Assembly (NCBI RefSeq): GCF_041359055.1
Contig: NZ_JBGJKZ010000002.1
Span: forward strand, 372,001 to 436,000
DNA: 64,000 nucleotides
From: Paenalcaligenes hominis_A
GTDB lineage: Bacteria > Pseudomonadota > Gammaproteobacteria > Burkholderiales > Burkholderiaceae_B
Direction: 5' to 3'
Positions 52,717 through 61,892 of this stretch are shown here, piece after piece. The translations under genes and the position numbers were made by a program. The number at the start of each line of letters is the position of its first letter. Positions within the stretch are counted from its first letter, which is position 1. Below the pieces are notes generated by a model. That model was not told the origin of the DNA and ran no database searches. It was given only the letters and a program-made list of their open reading frames with translations.

Positions 52717-53802
52717 ATGGCAACTCTTACATTAAATAATGTCACCAAAGTGTATCCCGGTAATATTGAAGTCATCCATGGCATCGACATGGAGGTCCAA
52801 GACGGCGAGTTTGTGGTGATTGTAGGCCCTTCGGGTTGTGGTAAATCAACGCTGATGCGTATGGTTGCAGGCTTAGAAAGTATTACTGGTGGCTCGATTG
52901 CTATTGACGACAAAGTCGTAAATCAACTCGAGCCAGCTGAGCGCGACATTGCGATGGTGTTTCAAAACTATGCTCTGTATCCGCACATGACCGTCTACGA
53001 CAACATGGCGTATGGGTTAAAAATTCGTAAATTTAGCAAAGAAGAAATTCGTGAGCGCGTTAATGTGGCTGCACAAATTCTCGAACTATCGCAATTGCTT
53101 GACCGCCGCCCCCGTCAGCTCTCTGGGGGCCAGCGTCAGCGGGTAGCCATGGGACGTGCTATTGTACGCGAGCCCAAGGTGTTCTTGTTTGATGAACCGC
53201 TTTCTAACCTAGACGCCAAGCTTCGAGTTCAAATGCGTTTGGAAATTCAACGCTTACACCAGCGTTTAAAAACCACTAGCTTGTATGTAACGCATGATCA
53301 GGTCGAAGCCATGACGCTGGCACAACGCATGATTGTGATGAATAAAGGCGTGGCGGAACAAATTGGTACCCCTATGGAGGTTTTTGAAAAACCTGCCTCT
53401 ACCTTTGTGGCAAGTTTTATTGGTTCCCCCCCTATGAACTTAATCCCTGTTCGTGTGGGTCAAGACGGCACCGTTTACAACGACCGTGATATGGCGCTAT
53501 TTATTCCAAAGCATTTGGTACACCCCGAGCTATACGGTAGAAACGTTATTATGGGTTTACGCCCCGAGCACGCCTTGCTGCATCAAGACGGTTTGACCAT
53601 AGAAGTAGAAATGATTGAAATTTTGGGTTCAGAGCAGTTGATTCATGGTCGCAATGGTGAGCATGGTGTTGTTATTCGCACCTCTACTGAAACCAGTAAA
53701 ACCAATCCTATCGAGGTAGGGGAATCCATCCAAGTAGGATTAAATGAAGAGTATCGTTTGCATTGGTTTGATGCAGAAACAACCAAACGCATCGATGTCT
53801 AA
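52717..53802 (+). CDS. ugpC: sn-Glycerol-3-phosphate ABC transporter ATPase UgpC
   Basis: A 361-residue MalK-type ATPase. Walker A GPSGCGKST at 37-45, LSGGQRQR near 134-141, and FLFDEPLSNLDAKLR near 155-169. The C-terminal TOBE-like regulatory part (about 240-361) includes IMGLRPEHALLH. It powers UgpAE and can act in other MalK-type systems of the family. A strong palindromic terminator ends the operon. Confidence 0.92.
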   Translation: MATLTLNNVTKVYPGNIEVIHGIDMEVQDGEFVVIVGPSGCGKSTLMRMVAGLESITGGSIAIDDKVVNQLEPAERDIAMVFQNYALYPHMTVYDNMAYGLKIRKFSKEEIRERVNVAAQILELSQLLDRRPRQLSGGQRQRVAMGRAIVREPKVFLFDEPLSNLDAKLRVQMRLEIQRLHQRLKTTSLYVTHDQVEAMTLAQRMIVMNKGVAEQIGTPMEVFEKPASTFVASFIGSPPMNLIPVRVGQDGTVYNDRDMALFIPKHLVHPELYGRNVIMGLRPEHALLHQDGLTIEVEMIEILGSEQLIHGRNGEHGVVIRTSTETSKTNPIEVGESIQVGLNEEYRLHWFDAETTKRIDV

Positions 53803-53813
53803 TCTGTTCTAAC

Positions 53814-53845
53814 AAAAAACGATCGCTCTAGAGCGATCGTTTTTT
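53814..53845. terminator. Perfect palindromic terminator
   Basis: Positions 53814-53845 form a 32-base perfect palindrome (AAAAAACGATCGCTCT and its complement) with A and T tracts, ending ugpBAEC and the convergent ankyrin gene. Confidence 0.9.
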
Positions 53846-53862
53846 ATTGTGCTAGCAGCGAT

Positions 53863-54636
53863 TTATTCAAACCGCTTCAAATCAAAATACTTTGATGTGC
53901 CACTGTCTGTAGTAGAACTAGGCGCAGCAGGTTCAGGTACACGTGCTGAGGGCGCTGAAGGGCTCTGGTCTAAACCGATCGCATTAGGTTGGCTATGATC
54001 ATAGCGTTGCTCTAACTCGCGCAGCTGAGAGGCTAAGCGGGTGTTTTGATTGGCCTCAGCCCAATCGGCTGCTGTGAGTTGATTTAAGCTACGTACCGTA
54101 GGGTCAGCCCCTTTTTGCAATAATAAATCCACCATAGAACGACTTCCTGAGCGTGCCGCCATCATGAGCGCGGTGGAGCCATCTGGAGCAGGTGCATTAA
54201 CAAGTGCCCCATGGTTAAGCAACAACTGCGCCGTGCTTAGGTGACCTTTGGATGCTGCATAATGCAATGGCGTCCACCCTAGGCGTTGTACCTGCGCACC
54301 TTTTGCAATTAATTGCTCTGCCTTTTGGTCTTCCCCCAAGATAGCTAAATACATTAATGGCGTTTCATTGTTGGCATTAACCACATTAGGATCAAACTGA
54401 CGATGAGCAATCAATAGGTCGTAAACAGCCCAAGATTGATTTTGAATGGCCCACATCACAGCCGGCAACTCTTCACGACTTTTAATGTTCGGGTCTGCAC
54501 CTTGAGCTAGGTAGTTTAGTACCGCTTTAGCCCGATTATTTTCCACATCAAGCCAAAATTCATCATCCACCGCATGACTTGTACTGACTAAACCAACACT
54601 TAAACCTAAAGCAATAACCCATGATGTAATGCGCAT
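53863..54636 (-). CDS. Ankyrin-repeat periplasmic protein
   Basis: A 257-residue protein with a signal peptide (MRITSWVIALGLSVGLVSTSHA) and about four ankyrin repeats between residues 35 and 180 (ANNETPLMYLAILGEDQKAEQLI, GWTPLHYAASKGHLSTAQLLLNHGA, DGSTALMMAARSGSRSMVDLLLQKGADP). The C-terminus is a Ser/Pro-rich tail. Ankyrin repeats bind other proteins; the partner is unknown. It lies downstream of tatD on the same strand, an arrangement seen in related Bordetella-type genomes. Confidence 0.88.
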   Translation of the reverse strand: MRITSWVIALGLSVGLVSTSHAVDDEFWLDVENNRAKAVLNYLAQGADPNIKSREELPAVMWAIQNQSWAVYDLLIAHRQFDPNVVNANNETPLMYLAILGEDQKAEQLIAKGAQVQRLGWTPLHYAASKGHLSTAQLLLNHGALVNAPAPDGSTALMMAARSGSRSMVDLLLQKGADPTVRSLNQLTAADWAEANQNTRLASQLRELEQRYDHSQPNAIGLDQSPSAPSARVPEPAAPSSTTDSGTSKYFDLKRFE

Positions 54637-54647
54637 TGTGTAATCCT

Positions 54648-55418
54648 TTATAGCGTTTTGGCTTTGGTGAATAATTGATAGAAATTATCAGTACTTGCGT
54701 TAGCGATTGCACTGGCGGGCAGGCCTTTAAGCTGTGCAATACGTTCGGCCACATGAACTACCCACGCTGGCTGATTGGTTTTGCCCCGATAAGGCACAGG
54801 AGCCAAATAAGGGGAATCGGTTTCAATTAACAACCGATCTAAAGGTACTTTTTGTGCCACCTCGTGCACCTGATGCGCGCTTTTAAAGGTAACAATGCCT
54901 GATAATGAAATATAAAACCCTAAATCCAGTGCTTGTTTGGCCGCCTCCCAGTCTTCACTAAAGCAATGCATAACACCACCCACTGCAGAGTCAGCCTCAC
55001 GCATAATGGCAAGCGTATCTGCATAAGCGTTACGTGTATGAATAATGCTGGGCAAGCCACTTTGCTTGCTGACCTCTAGATGCAAAGCAAAACGTTGGCG
55101 CTGCCAATCTAAGGGTTCTTCAAGGCGAAAATAATCCAAACCGGTTTCACCAATAGCAATCACTTTTGGATGTTGGGCGCGCTTTGACAGGTCATCAAAA
55201 GTAGGCTCTGGCACTGTATCGTAGCCTGGGTGTACCCCCACGGATGCATACAAAGCATCGTGTGCTTCGACCAGCTGTATTAAACGAGGCCAGTCTTCTA
55301 AGCACACACTAACCACCAGGGCCTTATCTACCTGATGTTGGTGCATGGAAGCAAGCACTGAATCAATGTTTGCAGCCAAGTCAGGAAAATCAATATGACA
55401 ATGAGAATCTATATACAT
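54648..55418 (-). CDS. TatD-family metal-dependent hydrolase
   Basis: A 256-residue TIM-barrel hydrolase. The metal-binding HCHIDF motif opens the protein at residues 6-11, with GETGLDYF near 95-102, IIHTRNA near 130 and the conserved ETDSPYLAPVPYRGKTNQP near 204-222. Members are DNases or related phosphodiesterases. It follows holB by 13 bp and precedes the ankyrin gene, in the tmk-holB-tatD block. Confidence 0.93.
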   Translation of the reverse strand: MYIDSHCHIDFPDLAANIDSVLASMHQHQVDKALVVSVCLEDWPRLIQLVEAHDALYASVGVHPGYDTVPEPTFDDLSKRAQHPKVIAIGETGLDYFRLEEPLDWQRQRFALHLEVSKQSGLPSIIHTRNAYADTLAIMREADSAVGGVMHCFSEDWEAAKQALDLGFYISLSGIVTFKSAHQVHEVAQKVPLDRLLIETDSPYLAPVPYRGKTNQPAWVVHVAERIAQLKGLPASAIANASTDNFYQLFTKAKTL

Positions 55419-55431
55419 AATAAGTAAACAA

Positions 55432-56448
55432 CTAGGAGCTAAAGCGATGGTGGGCGATACGCTCTAAAACGGTGTGTATTAATAGTTTAGCGTTTAAAGG
55501 GTGCTCTGCTTGCTTTTTTTGTGTAGCCAGCCATTTCCATTGCTGTTGTATGGCATTTAAAGGAATACGAGCACCGAGTTGCGCATAGGCTTTGCCCAGT
55601 CCCGGATAATAACGCGGCGCTAAGCCTTGAGCACAAAACTGCAGATCTACGTAAAAACGCTGCAAGGTATCAAGCCAACGCGCTGTGGGTTCGGCCTCAA
55701 TCTGATCCGCCAAGGCAATAATCGCCTTGGGCTGACCTTGAGCTAAATGCTCGGTTAATGTTATTAGCCATACTGGATACGGTTGATCTTGTTTTTGTGC
55801 TAACTGCCATGCTGCTACGGGTGCCCCACCCGCTGCGGCCAGCCAATCTTCTGGCTGCTCAAGCTGTTGCGCTTTTAGCCAATCCAAACCCTGTTCAGTA
55901 GTCGGTGTAACCAAACCCAATCGCCTACAACGAGAAATAATAGTGGGCAACAAAGCCTCATAATTATGACTTACGAGTAAAAACACCGTATTTGCTACGG
56001 GCTCCTCGAGGATTTTTAATAAAGCATTCGCCGATACATGATTTAGGCTTTCAGCTGGATACAAAACCGCCACCCTAAAACCGCCTCGATGCGTGGCCGT
56101 ATGAAACCAGTCTGCTACTGTACGCAGTTGCTCAATACGAATATGTTTAGAAGGGCTTTTGGTGGTGACAGCCTCTGGGTCTTCCTCGAGCTGATACGTC
56201 TCGGGACGAATCCAACGCAAATCAGGATGATTACCAGAGCGTACCCACTGACATGAGGTGCATTGCCCACACGCCTGCCCTGCATGAGGCTGTTCACACA
56301 ATAACGCTGCGGCTCCGGCTTTAGCAAACTGAACCTTGCCAATACCAGGAGCACCATGGAGTAACCAAGCATGGGCAAAGCGCTGGGTATCGTGTAACCA
56401 TTGCTGCGCTGTAGCCAATTGCCACGGGTAATACTCTAAGGGAGACAT
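55432..56448 (-). CDS. holB: DNA polymerase III delta' subunit
   Basis: A 338-residue clamp-loader subunit. The AAA+ P-loop region reads LLHGAPGIGKVQFAKAG near 29-45; the usual Ser or Thr after Lys is Val, so it may not bind ATP, as is normal for delta'. A four-Cys zinc site (CEQPHAGQACGQCTSC) is near 52-67. Landmarks include ALLKILEEP and LVSHNYEALLPTIISRCR. It follows tmk by 7 bp in a conserved replication block. Confidence 0.92.
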   Translation of the reverse strand: MSPLEYYPWQLATAQQWLHDTQRFAHAWLLHGAPGIGKVQFAKAGAAALLCEQPHAGQACGQCTSCQWVRSGNHPDLRWIRPETYQLEEDPEAVTTKSPSKHIRIEQLRTVADWFHTATHRGGFRVAVLYPAESLNHVSANALLKILEEPVANTVFLLVSHNYEALLPTIISRCRRLGLVTPTTEQGLDWLKAQQLEQPEDWLAAAGGAPVAAWQLAQKQDQPYPVWLITLTEHLAQGQPKAIIALADQIEAEPTARWLDTLQRFYVDLQFCAQGLAPRYYPGLGKAYAQLGARIPLNAIQQQWKWLATQKKQAEHPLNAKLLIHTVLERIAHHRFSS

Positions 56449-56455
56449 AACTTTC

Positions 56456-57079
56456 CTAAATTAACGCATCAATATGTTGGGCTAATTGCTGCTCAATCGA
56501 GTCAATAGACTGGCTACTATCAATAATACTAAACCGTTGCGGAAAACGTTGTGCGCGCAAATGATAAAACTGCTGTGTGCGTTTAAAAAAATCCTCGGCT
56601 TCGTTTTCAAAACGGTCCATATCACGTGTACGACGTAACCGTTCTTGCGCTAAATGCAAGTCCAAATCAAACAACCACGTATGATCGGGCTGCAAAGTCG
56701 GATGTGTCCATTGCTCAAGTAATTCGATGGGCTCTGCCCCTAACTGACGCCCGCCCCCTTGATAGGCAAAGCTGGCATCCGTAAAACGATCACAAAGCAC
56801 CCAATGCCCTGCTGTCAAAGCAGGCTCAATAACCTGTTCAATATGCTCATTGCGCGCAGCAAACATCAAAAGTGCTTCTGTTTTTAAGCTCATGGGTGTG
56901 TGCAAAAGCAGCTCTCGTAGTTGCTCTCCTAATTGGGTCCCTCCAGGCTCGCGAGTCACAATGACCGTGATGCCTTTATCTTCTAGATAACGTTTGATAA
57001 ACGGGATATGCGTACTTTTACCGGCTCCGTCTACCCCTTCAAGAGTTAAAAACAGGCCGCGTTGTGATGTGGAGTGCAT
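56456..57079 (-). CDS. tmk: Thymidylate kinase
   Basis: A 207-residue kinase converting dTMP to dTDP. The P-loop is LEGVDGAGKSTH near 13-24, TREPGGTQLGEQLRELLL near 41-58 forms the dTMP-binding region, and CDRFTDASFAYQGGGR near 95-110 the DRF-type motif. It lies between mltG and holB, the usual arrangement, with 4 bp from mltG. Confidence 0.95.
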   Translation of the reverse strand: MHSTSQRGLFLTLEGVDGAGKSTHIPFIKRYLEDKGITVIVTREPGGTQLGEQLRELLLHTPMSLKTEALLMFAARNEHIEQVIEPALTAGHWVLCDRFTDASFAYQGGGRQLGAEPIELLEQWTHPTLQPDHTWLFDLDLHLAQERLRRTRDMDRFENEAEDFFKRTQQFYHLRAQRFPQRFSIIDSSQSIDSIEQQLAQHIDALI

Positions 57080-57083
57080 AAAC

Positions 57084-58085
57084 TTAACTTCTATTTAAAA
57101 TGTATTTACGTACAGCTCGGTTGTGGTCGTTTAAGTTACGAGAAAACTCACTGGTACCATCGCCTCTGGACACAAAATATAAAAAATTATGCTGCTCTGG
57201 ATGTAAAGTAGCCTGCAAAGCTGCCTTGCTAGGCGTGGCAATGGGCGTAGGCGGCAAGCCTGAGCGCATATAAGTGTTCCAAGGCGTATCGGTTTGCAAA
57301 TCACGCTTGCGAATGCGGCCCTCGTAGGCCTCGCCCATACCATAAATAACTGTTGGGTCGGTTTGCAATAGCATGCCACGGCGCAAGCGATTAATAAAGA
57401 CACCCGCCACACGCTCTCTATCAGCACTATGACCCGTTTCTTTTTCTACGATTGAAGCCAAAATTAATGCCTCATACGGCGTTTTAAGTGGCAAATCGGG
57501 GGCACGCTCGGCCCACATTGTTTCAAGTAGCTCGGCTTGGGCATGATAAGCACGACGTAAAATATCGTAATCGGAGGTACCCGGTACAAACACATAAGTA
57601 TCTGGGTAAAACAACCCTTCGGGATGGGTAGCTTCGGCCCCTAGCTGAGCCAGTAACTCGGTATCACTTAGCCCCGTCAAGGTTTGTTTTACATAGGGGT
57701 TTTGACTTAAAACCGCACGAATGCGCTTGTAGTCCCACCCTTCAATCAAGGTGATACGGGTCTGTAACATATCCCCTTGGGCCATGCGCTCAAGTAAAGT
57801 CCAGAGCGTATCGCCTTGTACCGCCTCATAGGCCCCAGCCTGCAGTTGTTTATCTTTTTCTGTTAGTCGAGCCAACCAAACAAATTGGTCTTCATCTACG
57901 TCAATGCCTGCTTCGCGCATTTGCCGTGCAATGGTTTTAGGACCTGAGCCTGCTTCAATAATGTAATCAATGCGCTCTGCTTGCATTGGTACCACGCGCT
58001 GCATCACCCACCACCACACCCCATAGCTGGCCGCAGCGCTTGCCACAATGAGTAAACCTATTAAAAGTAGTGCTTTTCTCTTCAT
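57084..58085 (-). CDS. mltG: Endolytic transglycosylase MltG
   Basis: A 333-residue inner-membrane protein with an N-terminal membrane anchor (about 5-28) and a large periplasmic YceG domain. The catalytic Glu214 lies in ILASIVEKETG, followed by INRLRRGMLLQTDPTVIYG and TDTPWNTYMRSGLPPTPIATPSKAAL, all family hallmarks. It cuts nascent peptidoglycan to set glycan chain length. It starts the mltG-tmk-holB-tatD operon and is divergent from ygfZ. Confidence 0.94.
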   Translation of the reverse strand: MKRKALLLIGLLIVASAAASYGVWWWVMQRVVPMQAERIDYIIEAGSGPKTIARQMREAGIDVDEDQFVWLARLTEKDKQLQAGAYEAVQGDTLWTLLERMAQGDMLQTRITLIEGWDYKRIRAVLSQNPYVKQTLTGLSDTELLAQLGAEATHPEGLFYPDTYVFVPGTSDYDILRRAYHAQAELLETMWAERAPDLPLKTPYEALILASIVEKETGHSADRERVAGVFINRLRRGMLLQTDPTVIYGMGEAYEGRIRKRDLQTDTPWNTYMRSGLPPTPIATPSKAALQATLHPEQHNFLYFVSRGDGTSEFSRNLNDHNRAVRKYILNRS

Positions 58086-58206
58086 GCCCGACCAACCTCT
58101 TTTACCCTGTATTAACAGGTGGAATAGCTATCAATTCAAATCAAGACAGCTATTATATATACAATCCTACGTAATACTTGTTATACCTTTTTACTGTTTT
58201 TCTACT

Positions 58207-59145
58207 ATGACTTTTAGCTCTGATCAATTAGCCCCTCTGGATGACTTAGCGCTTTTACACGTAACCGGTGCCGATGCCGTAACGTTTTTGCAATCGCAAT
58301 TAACTAATGCCGTTGATGAGCTACATGCCAACGAGGCTGTTTTAGCTGGTTTTTGTCAAGCCAAAGGGCGTCTTCAAGCCACCCTTATCGTATGGCCTGA
58401 CCCATTAGACAACACAGCACGGTATGTCATGGTGCATAGTTCTATTGCTGACACCTTGCGCAAGCGCTTGTCGCTATTTTTATTACGCGCCAAAGCGAAA
58501 ATCACCTTGTGTGAGGCCCGCATTTATGGCCTAAACAACGCGCCCACGCCAACTTTCACTTTACCTCAAGCACATTTTCCAGTTGAACAGCACGATAGCT
58601 ATACGCTAATCGGTGCGCCTAACCACTCAGATCAAAACGTAGCCCGCGCTTGGTTTATTGATTACAGCGCTGAGAGCCCACTAGCAGCTAGCGCCAGCTC
58701 AGAGTCGTGGCTAGCTCAGGATATTTACGCTGGTTTAGCATGGGTAAACGCGCACAACTACGAAAGCTTTTTACCACAAGACATTAATTTCGATATTGTA
58801 GGCGGTGTGAGCTTTAAAAAAGGGTGCTTTCCTGGTCAAGAAGTGGTGGCTCGCTTGCACTATCGCACCACAGCCAAACGCCGCGCTGCTTTAGTGTGGG
58901 CTTCTACTGCCAAGGCATTGCCTTTAGTGTCAGGCCAAGATATTTTCACTACTGAAAACCCAGATCGTCCCTTAGGTCGTATTATTAATCACGCCTATGA
59001 TGCAGCGCTTGAGCGCCATGTGGCCCTAATCGAAATACTGATTGAAAATATCGAGCAGCAATCGCTATATGTGCTCGTTGATGACAAACACGTACCGCTT
59101 GAAGTGGGTTCATTGCCCTACGGTTGGGAAATAGCCAAGTACTAA
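58207..59145 (+). CDS. ygfZ: Folate-binding Fe-S cluster repair protein YgfZ
   Basis: About 312 residues from ATG 58207 (MTFSSDQLAPLDDLALLHVTGADAVTFLQSQLTN); an upstream ATG at 58048 overlaps mltG. The folate-binding GcvT-like domain (about 1-200) is followed by the family signature KKGCFPGQEVVARLHYR near 206-222. It helps maintain Fe-S enzymes such as MiaB. It is divergent from mltG, an arrangement common in proteobacteria. Confidence 0.92.
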   Translation: MTFSSDQLAPLDDLALLHVTGADAVTFLQSQLTNAVDELHANEAVLAGFCQAKGRLQATLIVWPDPLDNTARYVMVHSSIADTLRKRLSLFLLRAKAKITLCEARIYGLNNAPTPTFTLPQAHFPVEQHDSYTLIGAPNHSDQNVARAWFIDYSAESPLAASASSESWLAQDIYAGLAWVNAHNYESFLPQDINFDIVGGVSFKKGCFPGQEVVARLHYRTTAKRRAALVWASTAKALPLVSGQDIFTTENPDRPLGRIINHAYDAALERHVALIEILIENIEQQSLYVLVDDKHVPLEVGSLPYGWEIAKY

Positions 59146-59147
59146 CC

Positions 59148-59486
59148 TTAGTCTCGGTTCAATATCATACTCGCTGCAATGCTGGGCTTGCGGCGAGTTT
59201 TGGTTTGAGCTTGTTGCTGACTACGATGGGCCGCTCGCCGACGGCGTGACTCCATTGGGTCAAATACCAAATCACGGTATACCTCGAGTCTGTCGCCATT
59301 ACGCAGCTCGGTTTGTGCCTGGCACAGCTCGCCAAATAGCCCTATGGCTAGATCTACGGCCTCGGGGTGCTCTTCGTACAAACCACTGCTTTGCAAGGCG
59401 TATTGTGCTGTAGAGTGAGCAGGAACGGACAAGGTACGCTGCCAAAGCGTATTTTTTGCCGCAAACACAATTTCAATTGTTATCAT
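59148..59486 (-). CDS. rnfH: RnfH-family ubiquitin-like protein
   Basis: A 112-residue protein with a beta-grasp (ubiquitin-like) start: ITIEIVFAAKNTLWQRTLSVPAHSTAQYAL, then the RNGDRLEVYRDLVFDPMESRRRRA segment that marks the RnfH family. The C-terminal 25 residues are basic and probably disordered. Function is unknown. It lies downstream of ratA on the minus strand, as in many proteobacteria. Confidence 0.9.
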   Translation of the reverse strand: MITIEIVFAAKNTLWQRTLSVPAHSTAQYALQSSGLYEEHPEAVDLAIGLFGELCQAQTELRNGDRLEVYRDLVFDPMESRRRRAAHRSQQQAQTKTRRKPSIAASMILNRD

Positions 59487-59512
59487 AGAGTGTTGTGTGA
59501 TGTAAAAGAGAG

Positions 59513-59944
59513 TTAGTCATACAGGTCGTGAGCACGACGCGTAAACGAATCAATAAAACTATTGGCCACGCGATTAAAAATAGGGCCTACGACCATTTCC
59601 AGAGCACGATTTGAAAAAGCGTACTCCATGATGAACTCAACTTTACAGCCGTCTTCACCTAAGGCTTTAAAATACCAATCCCCTTTTAAGTCTGAAAACG
59701 GGCCATCAACCAATAGCAACTGAATGTGCTCGGGGTATTGATGGGTATTTTGGGTGGTAAAGCTTTGTTTGACTCCAGCAATACTAATGGTGACAGAGGC
59801 TTTCATACCGTGCTCGTTATGATCATGTACTTGTGCGCCGCCACACCAAGGCATGAACTCTGGGTAGCGGGCCACATCGGCCACCAGATCAAACATTTGA
59901 GAAGCAGAAAAAGGAACTAATACGGATCGTTTAACAGTATGCAT
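59513..59944 (-). CDS. ratA: RatA/COQ10-like START-domain protein
   Basis: A 143-residue SRPBCC (START-like) protein: MHTVKRSVLVPFSASQMFDLVADVARYPEFMPWCGGA at the N-terminus and NRALEMVVGPIFNRVANSFIDSFTRRA at the end match the COQ10/RatA family. E. coli RatA was reported to block ribosome subunit association; the family may primarily bind quinone. The ratA-rnfH order and divergence from smpB are conserved. The toxin label should be treated with caution. Confidence 0.9.
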   Translation of the reverse strand: MHTVKRSVLVPFSASQMFDLVADVARYPEFMPWCGGAQVHDHNEHGMKASVTISIAGVKQSFTTQNTHQYPEHIQLLLVDGPFSDLKGDWYFKALGEDGCKVEFIMEYAFSNRALEMVVGPIFNRVANSFIDSFTRRAHDLYD

Positions 59945-60000
59945 CGATTTGGGTTAGTGGATAAAATAGATCGATTTTACCTAAAATAGGTTAGAAATTC

Positions 60001-60459
60001 ATGAGTATTGTTGAAAATCGCAAAGCACGGCACGAGTATTTTATTGAAGAACGCTACGAGGCCGGCTTAGTTTTACAAGGCTGGGAAGTTAAAGCCATAC
60101 GCAGCGGCCATGTTCAATTGGCTGAAAGTTACATTGTGATCCGCGATGGCGAAATTTGGGTTATTGGTATGCACATCAGTCCATTAGCCCATGCTTCCAC
60201 CCACATTGTGCCTGATACTACACGCACCCGTAAACTCTTATTAAAATCTGAGGAAATTAATAAGCTAATCGGGCGCGTCGAACAACGCGGCTACACACTT
60301 GTTCCTTTGAACTTGCATTACAGCCGTGGTCGCATAAAGATGGATATTGGCCTGGGCAAAGGGAAAAAACAACACGACAAGCGCGACACCACACGTGAAC
60401 GTGATTGGCAACGTGAACAAGAACGTTGGCTCAAGCACGACACGCGCCGTCGCGATTAA
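60001..60459 (+). CDS. smpB: SsrA-binding protein SmpB
   Basis: A 152-residue tmRNA-binding protein needed for ribosome rescue. The N-terminus SIVENRKARHEYFIEERYEAGLVLQGWEVKAIRSGHVQL is standard, and the C-terminal part GLGKGKKQHDKRDTTRERDWQREQ ends in a basic tail that enters the ribosome. Divergent from ratA with a short gap. tmRNA itself is not in this window. Confidence 0.96.
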   Translation: MSIVENRKARHEYFIEERYEAGLVLQGWEVKAIRSGHVQLAESYIVIRDGEIWVIGMHISPLAHASTHIVPDTTRTRKLLLKSEEINKLIGRVEQRGYTLVPLNLHYSRGRIKMDIGLGKGKKQHDKRDTTRERDWQREQERWLKHDTRRRD

Positions 60460-61764
60460 TTAATGCAACTTTATACGTGGGGCAGAACGTTTTAATAACA
60501 AACGCCCCAATACAATACTAAAGGTACGCATTACCCCCATCACTGCCGCATGATGCATTAAGTGCAAACTCATGTACATGGTGCGTGCGACCAACCCCTC
60601 TACAAACCAACTCTTGCCCGACAGAACCCCCATTAAGCTTCCAACCCCTTTAGTGTGGCCTACCGAAACAAGCGACCCATAGTCTTTGTATTTAAATACA
60701 GCGGAGTCACTTTGCCCATTAAGGCGCGCCGTCAACACTTTATAAAGATAGCTCGCTTGCTGATGTGCTACTTGTGCACGAGCAGGCAAATACCCTTCAG
60801 CGCCTACCCATGGCGCTTGGGCACAATCTCCAATCGCATAAATAGCCGGATCTGCCGTTTCTAAACGCTCGTTAACAATCAGTTGATTAATACGATTAGT
60901 CTCTAAGCCCAAGGTAGACAAAAAAGTAGGTGCTTGAATACCGGCAGCCCACACGCATAGATCGGAGGCATAACGTTGACCATTGGCATCCAGAAGCTGA
61001 TCTGCTTGGACTTCTGTGACGCGCACCCCAGTACAAACTTGAATATCACGGCTTTGTAAAAGCCGTGTTGCCCGCGCTGATAGCTCAGGAGGTAGCGCTG
61101 CTAATATGCGATCGGCCCCTTCAAGTAAAGTAATGGCAAGAGGCCGCTCAGGGGTTAGTGTATTAGCACCATAAAAATGAAAACTGGTAACGGCCTCGGT
61201 AAGCTCTGCAGCAAGCTCTACGCCGGTGGCTCCGCCCCCTACAATAGTAATATGCAGTGGTTTAGGTGGTGTGTGCTCAGAGTCGGTATGGACGGTTTGT
61301 GTTAAGGCATGCAAGAGTTTAAGTCTAAAGTGCTCAGCCTGAGCCGTCGCATCAAGTGTAATCGCATACTGCTCAGCGCCCGTAGTATTAAAAAAATTTG
61401 ACTTACTGCCCACCGCAATCACCAAGGTGCCATAGTGAATTTGACGTGCTGGAAACAATTGTTGGCCTGCCTCGTTATAGGCAGGTGCAATATGAATACA
61501 TTGGCTTGTTTTATCTAATGCAGTTAATGCGCCTAGTATAAATGTGAAATTACAATCACGCGCCAGCATAAAGTACGACAAACCTTCACGATGTATATCT
61601 AACGTACCAGCAGCCACCTCATGCAAAGAGGGTTTCCAAATATGATCTGTTTCTTTGTCTATTAAATACACATGTTGTGCACCGTGCTTGCGCCCTAGCT
61701 TGGCTGCCAATTCAAGGCCTCCAGCACCACCGCCAACAATAACAATGGGAGTGATTGATTTCAT
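60460..61764 (-). CDS. ndh: Type II NADH dehydrogenase
   Basis: A 434-residue FAD-dependent NADH:quinone oxidoreductase. Two Rossmann motifs are visible: FAD-binding IVIVGGGAGGLELAAKLG (about 7-24) and NAD-binding ITIVGGGATGVELAAEL (about 172-188), with VWAAGIQAP and YAIGDCAQAP near 270 and 308. A C-terminal hydrophobic and basic tail should anchor it to the inner membrane. It has AGAGGGGC upstream of the ATG and ends one base after the convergent smpB stop. Confidence 0.92.
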   Translation of the reverse strand: MKSITPIVIVGGGAGGLELAAKLGRKHGAQHVYLIDKETDHIWKPSLHEVAAGTLDIHREGLSYFMLARDCNFTFILGALTALDKTSQCIHIAPAYNEAGQQLFPARQIHYGTLVIAVGSKSNFFNTTGAEQYAITLDATAQAEHFRLKLLHALTQTVHTDSEHTPPKPLHITIVGGGATGVELAAELTEAVTSFHFYGANTLTPERPLAITLLEGADRILAALPPELSARATRLLQSRDIQVCTGVRVTEVQADQLLDANGQRYASDLCVWAAGIQAPTFLSTLGLETNRINQLIVNERLETADPAIYAIGDCAQAPWVGAEGYLPARAQVAHQQASYLYKVLTARLNGQSDSAVFKYKDYGSLVSVGHTKGVGSLMGVLSGKSWFVEGLVARTMYMSLHLMHHAAVMGVMRTFSIVLGRLLLKRSAPRIKLH

Positions 61765-61845
61765 TCTGAGCCCCTCTAAAGTTAATCCACTTTATTAGCC
61801 GTAGTATGCTGCAATGCAGTATTTTTTATCTAAGACTATAGGAAA

Positions 61846-61875
61846 AAAATGCCACTTCTTGTGAAGTGGCATTTT
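61846..61875 (-). terminator. Terminator of ppsA
   Basis: AAAATGCCACTTC (61846-61858) pairs perfectly with GAAGTGGCATTTT (61863-61875) around TTGT. On the minus strand the stem is followed by a T-run. It lies 17 bp after the ppsA stop, with a long gap to ndh. Confidence 0.9.
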
Positions 61876-61892
61876 ATGATTAGATGTGAGAC

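Noticed and set aside
59513..59944. A toxin-antitoxin system formed by ratA and rnfH
   Set aside because: Both are conserved core genes with this order in many proteobacteria. The START-domain protein may act in quinone biology, so a toxin system is not claimed.
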